64,000 bases of DNA. Source: Lewinella sp. W8 (lineage in GTDB: Bacteria > Bacteroidota > Bacteroidia > Chitinophagales > Saprospiraceae). Position numbers and translations under genes: made by a program. Below the pieces are notes generated by a model, which saw only the letters and a list, made by a program, of their open reading frames with translations, ran no database searches and was not told the origin of the DNA. This document shows, piece after piece, positions 42,861 through 50,617 of the stretch. The DNA is taken from the NCBI RefSeq assembly GCF_004375085.3, contig NZ_SNAQ03000001.1, positions 372,001-436,000 of the forward strand, given 5' to 3'. Within the stretch, counting starts at the first letter, position 1. Each line of letters begins with the position of its first letter.

Positions 42861-43432
42861 GTCCCGGCCAGAGACGGTTTAGTAAGGTCTCCGAATTTCA
42901 TCGCAGAATTGGGGTCGTAGTTCTGGTCGTAGCGACTGAAGCGAGCGTCCGCAAAACGTCCCATGTATTTCTTTTTCTGAACACCAACCTGAACGACCGG
43001 TACGGAAGTAGACTGGTAATCGATGACGTTGGCGGTAATGTCAAACTTGGCTCCTTCACCGTAGGGGACTTCATCCAAAGTAGCCAGGTCAATGCCCATG
43101 GCCCGGATAGAGTCGATGGCGGGTAGGCGGGTGGTATCGTAGGTGATCTCTCCGGTGAAGTCGGGATCATCGGGGTCACCCACTACGGCGATCTCCAGGA
43201 GGTCTCCGGTTTCCAGCACCTGGCGGAGGGTGTCAAAGTCCGGGGCGAATTCTCCGGTGATGTCCCGGTAAAGCTCTTGAGTGGTACGGATCTTTCCTAG
43301 CTGCTCAGCTACGGCGCGATCCCGTTTGACCCGTTCGGCGCTAAAGTTGATGGGTTCTTCGATGCTCTTGTACAGCAAGAAGCCTAGGAAAAAGGCAAGA
43401 ACCAGAAAGAGTAGACTGAAAATTTTACGCAT
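42851..43432 (-). CDS. Membrane-anchored protein of unknown function
   Basis: This 193-residue protein has one N-terminal membrane segment (MRKIFSLLFLVLAFFLGFLLY). A pilin-like region follows (VKRDRAVAEQLGKIRTTQELYRDITGEFAPDFDTL, residues about 36-70; shown only to give the helical spacing), and then a beta-rich domain with DPDDPDFTGEITYD. Similar proteins precede DUF3822-rsmD in Bacteroidota genomes. The N-terminal half recalls pseudopilins of type II secretion, without a prepilin peptidase site. It faces the periplasm. It is the first gene of the operon and divergent from tsaD. Confidence 0.7.
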   Translation of the reverse strand: MRKIFSLLFLVLAFFLGFLLYKSIEEPINFSAERVKRDRAVAEQLGKIRTTQELYRDITGEFAPDFDTLRQVLETGDLLEIAVVGDPDDPDFTGEITYDTTRLPAIDSIRAMGIDLATLDEVPYGEGAKFDITANVIDYQSTSVPVVQVGVQKKKYMGRFADARFSRYDQNYDPNSAMKFGDLTKPSLAGTWQ

Positions 43433-43550
43433 CTGTGCCGATTAGTTTCCGCAATTATAAAACATTATTCGCACCTAGTTGATGCAGAAATCGTAGAATG
43501 TGGTGCAACGTCTGGGTTTTTCGTTTGTTTGCAGGGAAAAAGCGGACAAA

Positions 43551-44543
43551 ATGCCCATTATTCTTGCCATCGAGTCCAGTTGTGATGACACTTCAGCGGC
43601 TTTGCTGAAGGACGGACGGGTGCTCAGCAACGTTACGGCCGGCCAGGCGGTACACGAAGAATATGGTGGTGTGGTGCCCGAACACGCCAGTCGGGCCCAC
43701 CAACGGAACATCGTTCCCACGGTGGCCGTAGCCCTGAAACGGGCCGGTGTTACGGAGCAGGAAGTAGAGGCCGTGGCCTTTACCCGCGGACCGGGCCTGA
43801 TCGGCTCCCTGATGGTGGGGGTAAGCTTCGCCAAGGCCTTTGCGCTGGCCCGCAATCTGCCCCTGATTGAGGTAGACCACATGCAGGCACACGTGCTGGC
43901 TCACTTCGCCGAAAATCCGAAACCGGAAGGCCCGTTTCTCTGCCTGACCGTCTCCGGCGGGCACACCCAACTTGTGGTGGTAAAGGATCCCCTCGACCAG
44001 GAAATCATCGGCCGCACGATCGATGACGCCGCCGGGGAAGCCTTCGATAAGTCCGGAAAATTACTGGGGCTGCCCTATCCGGCCGGACCGGTGATCGACC
44101 GGTTGGCCAGTCAGGGCCAGCCGGTCCTCGAATTTGCCAAACCCGATCCCGGTGATCTGAACTTCAGTTTCAGCGGACTAAAAACCAGTATCCTCTACAC
44201 CCTGCAGAAAAAGGTTAAGGAAGATCCCGATTACGTAAAGGATAACCTGAACGACATCTGTGCTTCCATTCAGGATACCATCTTATCGATTCTACTCCGG
44301 AAGCTGAGCCTGGCGGCCGAGCAGACGGGCCTGCGCCAGGTCGCACTGGCCGGTGGGGTTTCCGCGAACAGCGCTCTGCGACGGGGACTGGAAGAATTGG
44401 GTAGGGAAAAAGGATGGACGACCTTCATCCCCCGCTTTGAATACTGTACGGATAACGCGGCCATGATTGGCGTAACCGCCGGATTCAAGTTCGAGCGGGG
44501 AGAGTTTGCCGATCAGTCCGTAGCTCCGGCCGCCCGACTTTAG
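43551..44543 (+). CDS. tsaD: tRNA N6-threonylcarbamoyladenosine transferase
   Basis: From the ATG at 43551 the protein has 330 residues, starting [19 protein letters not shown], the classic family start; an upstream alternative start would add 17 unlikely residues. The metal-binding histidines are in [11 protein letters not shown] near 107. Other conserved parts are [12 protein letters not shown] near 133, [22 protein letters not shown]-like region near 155 and [12 protein letters not shown] near 298. TsaD with TsaB and TsaE attaches the threonylcarbamoyl group to A37 of tRNAs reading ANN codons. It is a single gene divergent from the DUF3822 operon. Confidence 0.97.
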   Translation: [330 protein letters not shown]

Positions 44544-44824
44544 CGTGGTTAAACGCCGGTTTTCCACCTGGGCAGCGCCAGCAAGCGCTCCATCCGACCA
44601 GGCGACCAAACGCCAAAAAGCACATAGGGCCCGGTTATTCTCAACCGTTTTGTCCCCGGTGATGGGATTCTTCGTTGCGGGGAGGAGACGGAACGGGGCG
44701 CCTAATGCCCGAAAATCAGGAACCCCTGCCGTCGTTCATCCATGAAAGAGGGCTCTTTATCGAATTTCCCCGGCACCCGCGCACCGCGCCCATAACTTCA
44801 TATCATCTGACACGTTAAAACCAT
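44544..44824. other. Intergenic region tsaD / DUF697 gene
   Basis: These 281 bases are G+C rich and hold no recognised gene. AAAGAG and CTCTTT form a small palindrome near 44750. A segment with CCGGCACCCGCGC near 44770 weakly recalls the dispersed repeat. No promoter of the expected form was identified for the DUF697 gene. Confidence 0.35.
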
Positions 44825-45583
44825 ATGCGTAAGAAGATTGAAAAGTTCGCCAAAAAGAAATTGAAAGATTCCATTATGAATCCAAAAGGAAACTCCGATA
44901 AAGACCGTCACGCAGAAACGATCATTCGTAACCACGTGATTTGGAGCATGGGGGCCAGTTACATCATCCCGCTTCCCGTAGCCGACGTTTTCGCCGTTTC
45001 CGCCCTACAGCTGGACATGATCCGGCAAATGTGCCGGGTGTACGATATTGATTTCGCCGAAACCCAGGGTAAGGCCATCGTGTCTGCCCTGACGACCAGT
45101 ACCATGGCCCGGGCCGGCGCCCGGAGCCTCCTGAAGGTTATCCCCGTAGTGGGCACCGTGGTGGGCGGCATTACGGTCGCGGTCGTCAACGGCGCCAGTA
45201 CGTACGCACTGGGGGAGGTGTTTAAAAAGCACTTCAGTAACGGTGGGACCTTCCTGGATTTCGACACGGACCGGCTCAAGAAGCTTTACCAGGAAAAATT
45301 CGAGAAGGGCAAAAAGGTAGCCCAGGAATGGAAACAGGAGGCGGACCAGGAAGCTCCCGAAGCGGCACCGGAGCCGACCGCAGAACCCGCACCAACCCCC
45401 AAGGCCAAGTCCTCCAAGAAGAAGGCCAAAACCGTAGCGGAAGAAGTCCCCGTAGCGGCGGCGGTGGTGGAAGAAAATGACGCCGCCATTCGCAAGATCA
45501 AGGAATTGGCGGAGATGAAGGCCCAGAACATCATCACCGAAGAGGAATTTGAGGCGATGAAAAAGAAGATCATCGGCGGCTAA
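44825..45583 (+). CDS. DUF697 protein with C-terminal SHOCT domain
   Basis: This 252-residue protein has a DUF697 core (residues about 35-140): ETIIRNHVIWSMGASYIIPLPVADVFAVSALQLDMI region, then ARSLLKVIPVVGTVVGGITVAVVNG forming one or two membrane helices. A Pro-Ala-Lys-rich linker (about 180-215) and a SHOCT-type C-terminus follow (IRKIKELAEMKAQNIITEEEFEAMKKKII). DUF697 usually occurs with a GTPase domain; none is fused or adjacent here. SHOCT domains bind nucleic acid or mediate oligomerisation in membrane proteins. Function is unknown. A perfect hairpin terminator follows the stop. Confidence 0.8.
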   Translation: MRKKIEKFAKKKLKDSIMNPKGNSDKDRHAETIIRNHVIWSMGASYIIPLPVADVFAVSALQLDMIRQMCRVYDIDFAETQGKAIVSALTTSTMARAGARSLLKVIPVVGTVVGGITVAVVNGASTYALGEVFKKHFSNGGTFLDFDTDRLKKLYQEKFEKGKKVAQEWKQEADQEAPEAAPEPTAEPAPTPKAKSSKKKAKTVAEEVPVAAAVVEENDAAIRKIKELAEMKAQNIITEEEFEAMKKKIIGG

Positions 45584-45614
45584 TCGCCGCAAATTCTTGC
45601 TGAGAATTACGGGA

Positions 45615-45647
45615 GAACGCGCAGTTAATTACTGCGCGTTCTTTTTT
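45615..45647 (+). terminator. Terminator embedded in the 3' end of the convergent gene
   Basis: GAACGCGCAGT (45615-45625) and ACTGCGCGTTC (45631-45641) form an 11-base perfect stem with a TAATT loop, followed by six T residues on the plus strand. It terminates the DUF697 transcript. The stop codon (45625-45627) and last four codons of the convergent adhesin-like gene lie in the same hairpin; on the minus strand no U-tract follows. Confidence 0.85.
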
Positions 45648-46590
45648 CCAGCTCCCGCTGCTGCTTCGCCAGGTAAAGGTCGCCGAAGGTGACGCTGGCG
45701 GTGATGGTGCCCAGTCGTTCCCGGTTCGGGCGGATGGCCACCCGACGCAGTTCGGTGGTCCTTTCCAGCTCCACGATGCTCCGATCACTGGGTAATTTTA
45801 CTTCTCCGTTGTTCAGCGCCAGTTCGTAGGCGAGGCCCTCTCCGCCAATGGGTTCGTAGATGTACACGTCACTCTTATCGGCGTTGATCCTCAGGTCCCG
45901 CATCTGCAGGTTCGGGCTGAGCCGTAGCTCACCGTACTGGGCGTTGATGGTGAAGGTGCCACCGACGTCCAGCAGGTTGATGTCAGAACGCCGGGAATTG
46001 ATGACAACGTTACCGTCGATGCGCTCCCCCGTGATGTCGCCAAAGCGGGTCCGGATGTCCAGCAGGCCCTGCACATTATCGATGTTGATGGCCGAGTAGG
46101 CCCCGTTGATGCGGAGTTGATTGCGCAAATTGGAAATGGTCGCACCACCGAAATAGCTTTTCAGGTACACGGGACAGGCTTCGGGGAGGGTAATGAAGTA
46201 CTCTACGCTCAATTCACTTTCCGGCTCCACCTTGGTGTCGGTGCGCTTATTCTTGATGAAAATTTTCTGTCCGGCTACCTCACTGATGTACTGAAGGTTT
46301 TCCAGGTCGGCCTGTGCCTGCTCCAGTTTAGGGTGGCGGGCAGTCAGTACTACCTTGATCCGGATTTGGTTTTTGTCCCAGGTCTCAACGAAAATCTCCG
46401 CTTTCTCTCCCTCTACGGCCAGCTCGTTGCCCGCCCGGTAGGGGTAGGTATCTTCGATGGTCTTGGTAACCACTTCGCGGGTATTCTGGCTCCGGAGGTT
46501 ACCGGAATGGCCGAGAAAGAGTAGCAAGGGTAGTAAAACTACCCAGGTGGGGAAAACCCGACCGGAAATGTTTGCGGACAACTTATTCAT
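45625..46590 (-). CDS. Secreted DUF4097-like beta-helix protein
   Basis: This 321-residue protein has a signal-like N-terminus (TWVVLLPLLLFLGHSG). The body is made of repeated beta-strands (KSYFGGATISNLRNQLRING, INIDNVQGLLDIRTRFGD, GNVVINSRRSDINLLDVGG), the pattern of DUF4097 or head-GIN adhesin-like proteins. It is periplasmic or surface located. It is the third gene of a probable operon with an ECF sigma factor and a small membrane protein, so it may be an envelope sensor or the target of the system. A strong hairpin at its 3' end belongs to the opposite strand. Confidence 0.78.
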   Translation of the reverse strand: MNKLSANISGRVFPTWVVLLPLLLFLGHSGNLRSQNTREVVTKTIEDTYPYRAGNELAVEGEKAEIFVETWDKNQIRIKVVLTARHPKLEQAQADLENLQYISEVAGQKIFIKNKRTDTKVEPESELSVEYFITLPEACPVYLKSYFGGATISNLRNQLRINGAYSAINIDNVQGLLDIRTRFGDITGERIDGNVVINSRRSDINLLDVGGTFTINAQYGELRLSPNLQMRDLRINADKSDVYIYEPIGGEGLAYELALNNGEVKLPSDRSIVELERTTELRRVAIRPNRERLGTITASVTFGDLYLAKQQRELEKRTRSN

Positions 46591-46611
46591 GGGGATGGGA
46601 TGCCGGATGGC

Positions 46612-47199
46612 CTATAATTCTACGATGATGCGCCGGTAAAGGTCGGAGCGATCGCGTTCAATTTCGGCGAGCTGGCGGACGACCGTGGGGTCGTCGCCGT
46701 AGGCGACGAGCATGGCCTGGATTTCTTCCTTGGCGGACGTCAGCTCGTCCAGCTCATAGCGGAGGTTGTTGAGGGTGGGTTCGTCCCGGCGATCAATTTC
46801 CTCAATGATCTCGGTGAAGCTTTGTTCTTCATCATCCCAGTCTTTAACCAGTGTGGCGGTGGGCATGGGCTCACTGCTGATGGCCACGGTAACGGTCGGC
46901 CCGGCATTCCGTTGGGCCCACCAGTTACCCGCCAGGGCGAGCACGAGCAGGAAACTTGCCGCTACGGCAACCCACCGCAGGCTCCGACGCCGGGCGCGGT
47001 GGATGCTTTGTGGAATACCCTGGTCCAGTTCCTGATTGAGGTGATTCCAGACGCTGGCCGGCGGTCGGTAGCTGGGCAGCCGGTCACCGAGGGAACCTAC
47101 CAGTTCCCGCTCGATCCCCCGCCAGCAATCGGCTGGTGGCTGGTGGTCGGGCAGTTGATCCAGTGCCCGTCGAAGCTTGTCGTAGTTACGTTCTTTCAT
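46612..47199 (-). CDS. Putative anti-sigma factor, single-pass membrane protein
   Basis: This 195-residue protein has a cytoplasmic N-terminus (about 70 residues, KLRRALDQLPDHQPPADCWRG), one membrane segment (VAVAASFLLVLALAGNWW, residues about 73-90), and an acidic periplasmic C-terminal coil (LRYELDELTSAKEEIQAML). Its start codon overlaps the stop of the sigma factor gene in an ATGA, a layout typical of sigma/anti-sigma pairs. The N-terminus lacks an obvious zinc HxxxCxxC motif, so it may be a non-canonical anti-sigma factor or another membrane regulator. The DUF4097-like gene follows after 21 bases. Confidence 0.72.
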   Translation of the reverse strand: MKERNYDKLRRALDQLPDHQPPADCWRGIERELVGSLGDRLPSYRPPASVWNHLNQELDQGIPQSIHRARRRSLRWVAVAASFLLVLALAGNWWAQRNAGPTVTVAISSEPMPTATLVKDWDDEEQSFTEIIEEIDRRDEPTLNNLRYELDELTSAKEEIQAMLVAYGDDPTVVRQLAEIERDRSDLYRRIIVEL

Positions 47200-47762
47200 A
47201 CGTAGTGCTGCAGAAACTCACGCAGCTTTTTCTTGGCGTAAAATAATTGACTCTTGCTGGTGCCCACCGTGATGTTGAGCATGTCGGCCACTTCCTGATG
47301 CTTGTAGCCTTCAACCTCGATCAGTACGAACACGGCCCGGTAACCGTCGGGCAGCTTATTGATGGCCCGTTCCAGGTATTCGACGTCCAGGGAGGTGTTG
47401 TCCCAGTCGACTTCCTGATCGGCGTAATTTAGCGGCAGTTCCTCGGTGATTTTGCGGCGGCGCAATTTATTGAGGGCCGTGCGTACGATCACCACTTTCA
47501 TCCAGGCCCCAACGGTACTGTCCCCGCGGTAAGTGTCCAGCTTTTGAAACACCTTGAGGAAACCTTCCTGAAGGGCGTCGTTGGCCAGTTCAAAGTCGCC
47601 GCAGATGCGATAGCAGGCGGTATACATCGCCCGGCTGTAGCGGTCGTAAAGTTCTTTTTGGGCGCGACGGTCCTGCCGGCGGCAGGCCGCCACCAGTTCC
47701 GATTCGGTCATCCGTGCTGGGGTAGTGAAAAGAGTATCGGCCTTAATCGTATTCTTCAACAT
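47196..47762 (-). CDS. ECF RNA polymerase sigma factor
   Basis: This 188-residue protein is a sigma-70 family ECF sigma factor. Region 2 is seen in LYDRYSRAMYTACYRICGD and ANDALQEGFLKVFQKLDTYRGDSTVGAWMKVV (residues about 37-90). Region 4 is seen in LPDGYRAVFVLIEVEGYKHQEVADMLNITVGTSKSQLFYAKKKL near 137-180. A second ATG 17 codons in is possible (47711). It directs RNA polymerase to its target promoters and is likely held by the membrane protein encoded next, with which it shares an ATGA overlap. Confidence 0.92.
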   Translation of the reverse strand: MLKNTIKADTLFTTPARMTESELVAACRRQDRRAQKELYDRYSRAMYTACYRICGDFELANDALQEGFLKVFQKLDTYRGDSTVGAWMKVVIVRTALNKLRRRKITEELPLNYADQEVDWDNTSLDVEYLERAINKLPDGYRAVFVLIEVEGYKHQEVADMLNITVGTSKSQLFYAKKKLREFLQHYV

Positions 47763-47829
47763 CTTTCTGGTGAGCTCAATCCGTCATTATACTATGGTGA
47801 TCAATCCACAGGAGTAGGTTATTCTATCA

Positions 47830-47858
47830 TAAAGAAACCCCGAGGGATGCCCGGGGTT
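47830..47858 (-). terminator. Terminator downstream of the porin-like gene
   Basis: AACCCCG (47836-47842) pairs with CGGGGTT (47852-47858) around a nine-base loop. On the minus strand TTTCTTTA follows, which ends the transcript of the 211-residue porin-like gene. It stands between that gene and the start of the sigma factor gene on the same strand. Confidence 0.65.
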
Positions 47859-47879
47859 GGTTGGGGGAGGATATAATTA

Positions 47880-47953
47880 ATGATTGAAGGACGGAAGGAG
47901 AGAGGGATTGAATTAACGAATACGTTCCTTCAATCCCTCTCTCCTTCAATCAT
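47880..47953. repeat. Long inverted repeat with 8-base bulge
   Basis: ATGATTGAAGG (47880-47890) plus AGAGAGGGATTGAA (47899-47912) is the exact reverse complement of the 25 bases 47929-47953, with ACGGAAGG bulging from the left arm. The 16-base loop contains AACG and CGTT. It lies seven bases after the porin-like gene. It may help termination or protect the 3' end; on neither strand does a T-tract follow directly. Confidence 0.6.
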
Positions 47954-47960
47954 TCTACCC

Positions 47961-48596
47961 TTAGAACCGGTAGGCGATCGAGCCGATCCAGCGTTTGGGG
48001 GCCTGATCGACGCGAATGTTGCCGCCGCCGATCATGATGTCTTCTCCGTAGCGGGAAAAGTTGCCGTCGTAGCGGACGTCCACGGTGACGGGGCCGATGT
48101 CGATGGCTCCGCCGAGGGCGTAACCGAGGTTAAAGGAATCGAAGGCCCGGTCGATACCCCCTTCGTCCATCAGGTCACTGACGCTGGAGACGTAGATGTG
48201 GCCTACGGGACCGGCCTGGAGACGCAGGAAAGCCAGTTTCCAGCTGGCAAGTAAGGGGATGTTGATGTCGTTGTACCGTTCGCTGAAGACCTGAAGGCCT
48301 TCTCCGGATTCGGGGTCATTAACGCTGAAGTCGGTCTTGGCGCTGTTAAAGGTCAGTTCCGTTTGCAGATCGAAGCGATCGGAAAGGGGGATGCGGAGCA
48401 GTGCGCCAAACTGGAAGCCGTAATCGGCATCGGCGATGGCAAAGAGGAGGTCTTCGCGGCCTTCGCGGTCCAGGCGGAATTCCTCGCCCTGGAGGCTTTC
48501 GGTGGCCAGTCCGGCCTTGAGGCCGAATTCGACCTGGGCGTACGCGCCGGCCGACAGGAGGCAGCAAACGAGCAGCGGTATGAAGCGGTTTTTCAT
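47961..48596 (-). CDS. Porin-family outer membrane protein
   Basis: This 211-residue protein has a signal peptide (MKNRFIPLLVCCLLSAGAYAQ) and a small barrel with typical start VEFGLKAGLATESL. Strands such as GFQFGALLRIPLSDRFDLQTELTFN and ALGGAIDIGPVTVDVRYDGNF follow, and it ends IGSIAYRF, a good beta-signal. It is similar to the PorT-like family of 8-stranded barrels in Bacteroidota. The ligand is unknown. It stands alone with a hairpin and a terminator behind it. Confidence 0.82.
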   Translation of the reverse strand: MKNRFIPLLVCCLLSAGAYAQVEFGLKAGLATESLQGEEFRLDREGREDLLFAIADADYGFQFGALLRIPLSDRFDLQTELTFNSAKTDFSVNDPESGEGLQVFSERYNDINIPLLASWKLAFLRLQAGPVGHIYVSSVSDLMDEGGIDRAFDSFNLGYALGGAIDIGPVTVDVRYDGNFSRYGEDIMIGGGNIRVDQAPKRWIGSIAYRF

Positions 48597-48776
48597 GTCT
48601 TCTTGTGTTGGTTTGGGTCTTAAAGCGACAAAGTTCGGGGAGGAATTGCCCGGGTTTGGTTAAAGAGAACTTAAGAGGCTAAGCTCAAGGGGTTAAAGTC
48701 TACCCGTTCACGGCCCCGGTAATGGTTTCTCGTCCGAATTAACGGTCCGTTACGGGAAAAGGAGTTGTGATGAAAA

Positions 48777-48797
48777 CCCGCTATTTTTGGCGGGTCT
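48777..48797 (+). other. Small hairpin upstream of the PQQ dehydrogenase gene
   Basis: ACCCGC and GCGGGT form a six-base stem with an eight-base T-rich loop, 59 bases before the ATG at 48856. Forty bases upstream TAACGG-T-CCGTTA (48740-48752) forms a perfect 13-base palindrome. Either could be regulatory; there is no direct evidence. Confidence 0.3.
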
Positions 48798-48855
48798 GCG
48801 AACTTATCGGGGCTTTCAACGTCTTTTTTGCTGACCTCAACATCCATATTCTACT

Positions 48856-50025
48856 ATGTCAAGATTCTTTTCTCTTCTCTTCCTGGGGGCGCTGCTGGCT
48901 TCCTGTAACGGTGCGATGGAAACGACCTCCAGTACCAGCGAGGCGCCCGACCGGGCTTCCGCGGCGGCGGACGGTTCGATGCGATTAACGCCTTCGGCCA
49001 TTACCACCGAGGTGGTGTTCGCCTACGAAGACATTTTGTGGGGCTTTACCTTCCTGCCCGACGACCGGATCATCGCCACCGATAAGGGCGGCAAGGTGCT
49101 CATCGTGGACGCGGAAGGAAACGGAAAAGAAGTTGGGGGAATTCCGGAAGTAAAGGACGTAGGTCAGGGAGGACTGCTGGACATTCTGCTTGACCGGGAC
49201 TTTGCAAACACCCGCCTGGTGTATTTAACCTGGAGCAAGCCCGACGAGGACGACAACGCCAGTACGGCCGTAGGCCGGGGACGTTTGAGCGACGACGAAA
49301 GCATGTTGGAGAATTTCACCGTGCTCTATGACGCTGAGAATAAAACGGACCGGCCCTTCCACTACGGCAGCCGGATGGTATGGGGCCCGAAAGATGGCCA
49401 CCTGTACTTCACCATCGGCGACCGGGGTAACCGGGACGTCAACCCTCAGGACAGCACCCGGGACGCCGGTAAGGTGTACCGCATCGCTGCGGACGGATCC
49501 ATCCCCGATGATAACCCCTTCGTGGAATACGAAAACGCCAATAAGGCCATTTACTCCTACGGCCACCGTAACCCGCAGGGCCTGGCCGTACACCCCGAAA
49601 CCGGAGAGATCTGGGAGACGGAGCACGGTCCGCGGGGAGGAGATGAGCTGAACCGCATTGAGGCGGGCAAGAACTACGGTTGGCCGGTGATCTCCTACGG
49701 GATCAACTACAACGGAACGCAGTTTACCCAGGAGGTAGCCAAAAAGGGCATGGAACAGCCGGTTCACTACTGGGTGCCCAGCATTGCTCCGAGCGGAACG
49801 GCCTTCATCAGCGGTGACCGCTACCCGGGATGGGAGGGAGACCTGCTGGTCGGCAGCCTGAAGTTCATGCGGCTACAGCACGTGATGATGGACGGTGATA
49901 AGGTCATCGGAGAGCAGCGCCTCCTCAATAACTTCGGCCGGGTACGGGACGTGCGCATGGGCCCCGATGATTACATCTACGTCAGCGTGGAAGGAGAGGG
50001 GATTGTACGGCTGGAGGTGGAGTAA
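48856..50025 (+). CDS. PQQ-dependent sugar dehydrogenase-like lipoprotein
   Basis: This 389-residue protein has a lipoprotein signal (FFSLLFLGALLASCNG) and a six-bladed propeller of the soluble glucose/sorbosone dehydrogenase family. Key parts are DILWGFTFLPDDRIIATDKGG near 55, GQGGLLDILLDRDF near 99 and YSYGHRNPQGLAVHPETG near 234, which holds the arginine/asparagine of the cofactor site. It continues with TEHGPRGGDELNRIEAGKNYGWPVISYG near 255. Members oxidise aldose sugars at the outer face using PQQ. No PQQ synthesis genes are seen in the window. A strong hairpin follows the stop. Confidence 0.92.
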   Translation: MSRFFSLLFLGALLASCNGAMETTSSTSEAPDRASAAADGSMRLTPSAITTEVVFAYEDILWGFTFLPDDRIIATDKGGKVLIVDAEGNGKEVGGIPEVKDVGQGGLLDILLDRDFANTRLVYLTWSKPDEDDNASTAVGRGRLSDDESMLENFTVLYDAENKTDRPFHYGSRMVWGPKDGHLYFTIGDRGNRDVNPQDSTRDAGKVYRIAADGSIPDDNPFVEYENANKAIYSYGHRNPQGLAVHPETGEIWETEHGPRGGDELNRIEAGKNYGWPVISYGINYNGTQFTQEVAKKGMEQPVHYWVPSIAPSGTAFISGDRYPGWEGDLLVGSLKFMRLQHVMMDGDKVIGEQRLLNNFGRVRDVRMGPDDYIYVSVEGEGIVRLEVE

Positions 50026-50047
50026 CCGCCCCCTAATTCTAACGCAG

Positions 50048-50079
50048 AGCGGCCCGGCGGAATGTTCCGCCGGGCCGCT
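50048..50079 (+). terminator. Strong hairpin after the PQQ dehydrogenase gene
   Basis: AGCGGCCCGGCGGAA (50048-50062) and TTCCGCCGGGCCGCT (50065-50079) are perfect 15-base arms with a two-base loop. The stem is G+C rich, but the tract after it (TTGGGTTGG) is poor in T, so it may need Rho or act as an RNA-end stabiliser. Confidence 0.6.
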
Positions 50080-50133
50080 TTGGGTTGGGGCTATCGCAAC
50101 GTAGGAATTGCTCCGATTATACTTCGCCTGCCC

Positions 50134-50505
50134 CTACAACATACTTCCCAGCAACCACACCAGCATGACGGCCGCCACGCTGGCGGCGGCGATGAGGCGG
50201 AGGCGTTCCGTTTTGGCTTCTTCTTCCCGGTACTGGCGCCGCTTCTCGTTAAGGGGGGTCTTGGCGTCGTGATTGATGCGGCAATTGTACTCGTAATGAT
50301 CGTTGCCGGTATGGTCAATGGTCAGCTCACACAACTCCTGGTCGAGAAAAAGAGAATAGGTCTTGGACTCCTTGACGGAAAAGTCAATGGCAATGACGCG
50401 ATTGTTACAGTGCACGACGACGTGGTGCGTCTTTTCTCCGTGGAAAAGCCCCAGCTTGTAGGTATTTCCCTGGTGACCCGTGATGTTCCAGGCATGTTGT
50501 GCCAT
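50134..50505 (-). CDS. Small C-terminally anchored protein, unknown function
   Basis: From the ATG at 50505 it has 123 residues; a start nine bases earlier is possible. The body (about 80 residues) is beta-rich with repeated hydrophobic alternation (HAWNITGHQGNTYKLGLFHG, VVVHCNNRVIAIDF). A charged helix (NEKRRQYREEEAKTERLR) and a single C-terminal membrane segment follow (LIAAASVAAVMLVWLLGSM). It is a tail-anchored type protein with the body in the cytoplasm. I recognise no family. It is convergent with the PQQ dehydrogenase gene. Confidence 0.65.
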   Translation of the reverse strand: MAQHAWNITGHQGNTYKLGLFHGEKTHHVVVHCNNRVIAIDFSVKESKTYSLFLDQELCELTIDHTGNDHYEYNCRINHDAKTPLNEKRRQYREEEAKTERLRLIAAASVAAVMLVWLLGSML

Positions 50506-50617
50506 CCTGAGCAATTAGTGGGGCAAGAACATTAAGGGTGCGGGTTGAGGTTGCCAACAACTAACGCACACATTTACAAAGGATAAGGTAGGTATTTTTG
50601 TTGGAGTGGCCGAAATT

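Noticed and set aside
44570-44625. Weak resemblance to the foldback element (GACCAAA, GCGCT, CCAAAAAG)
   Set aside because: The shared words are short, out of order and lack the terminal inverted ends.
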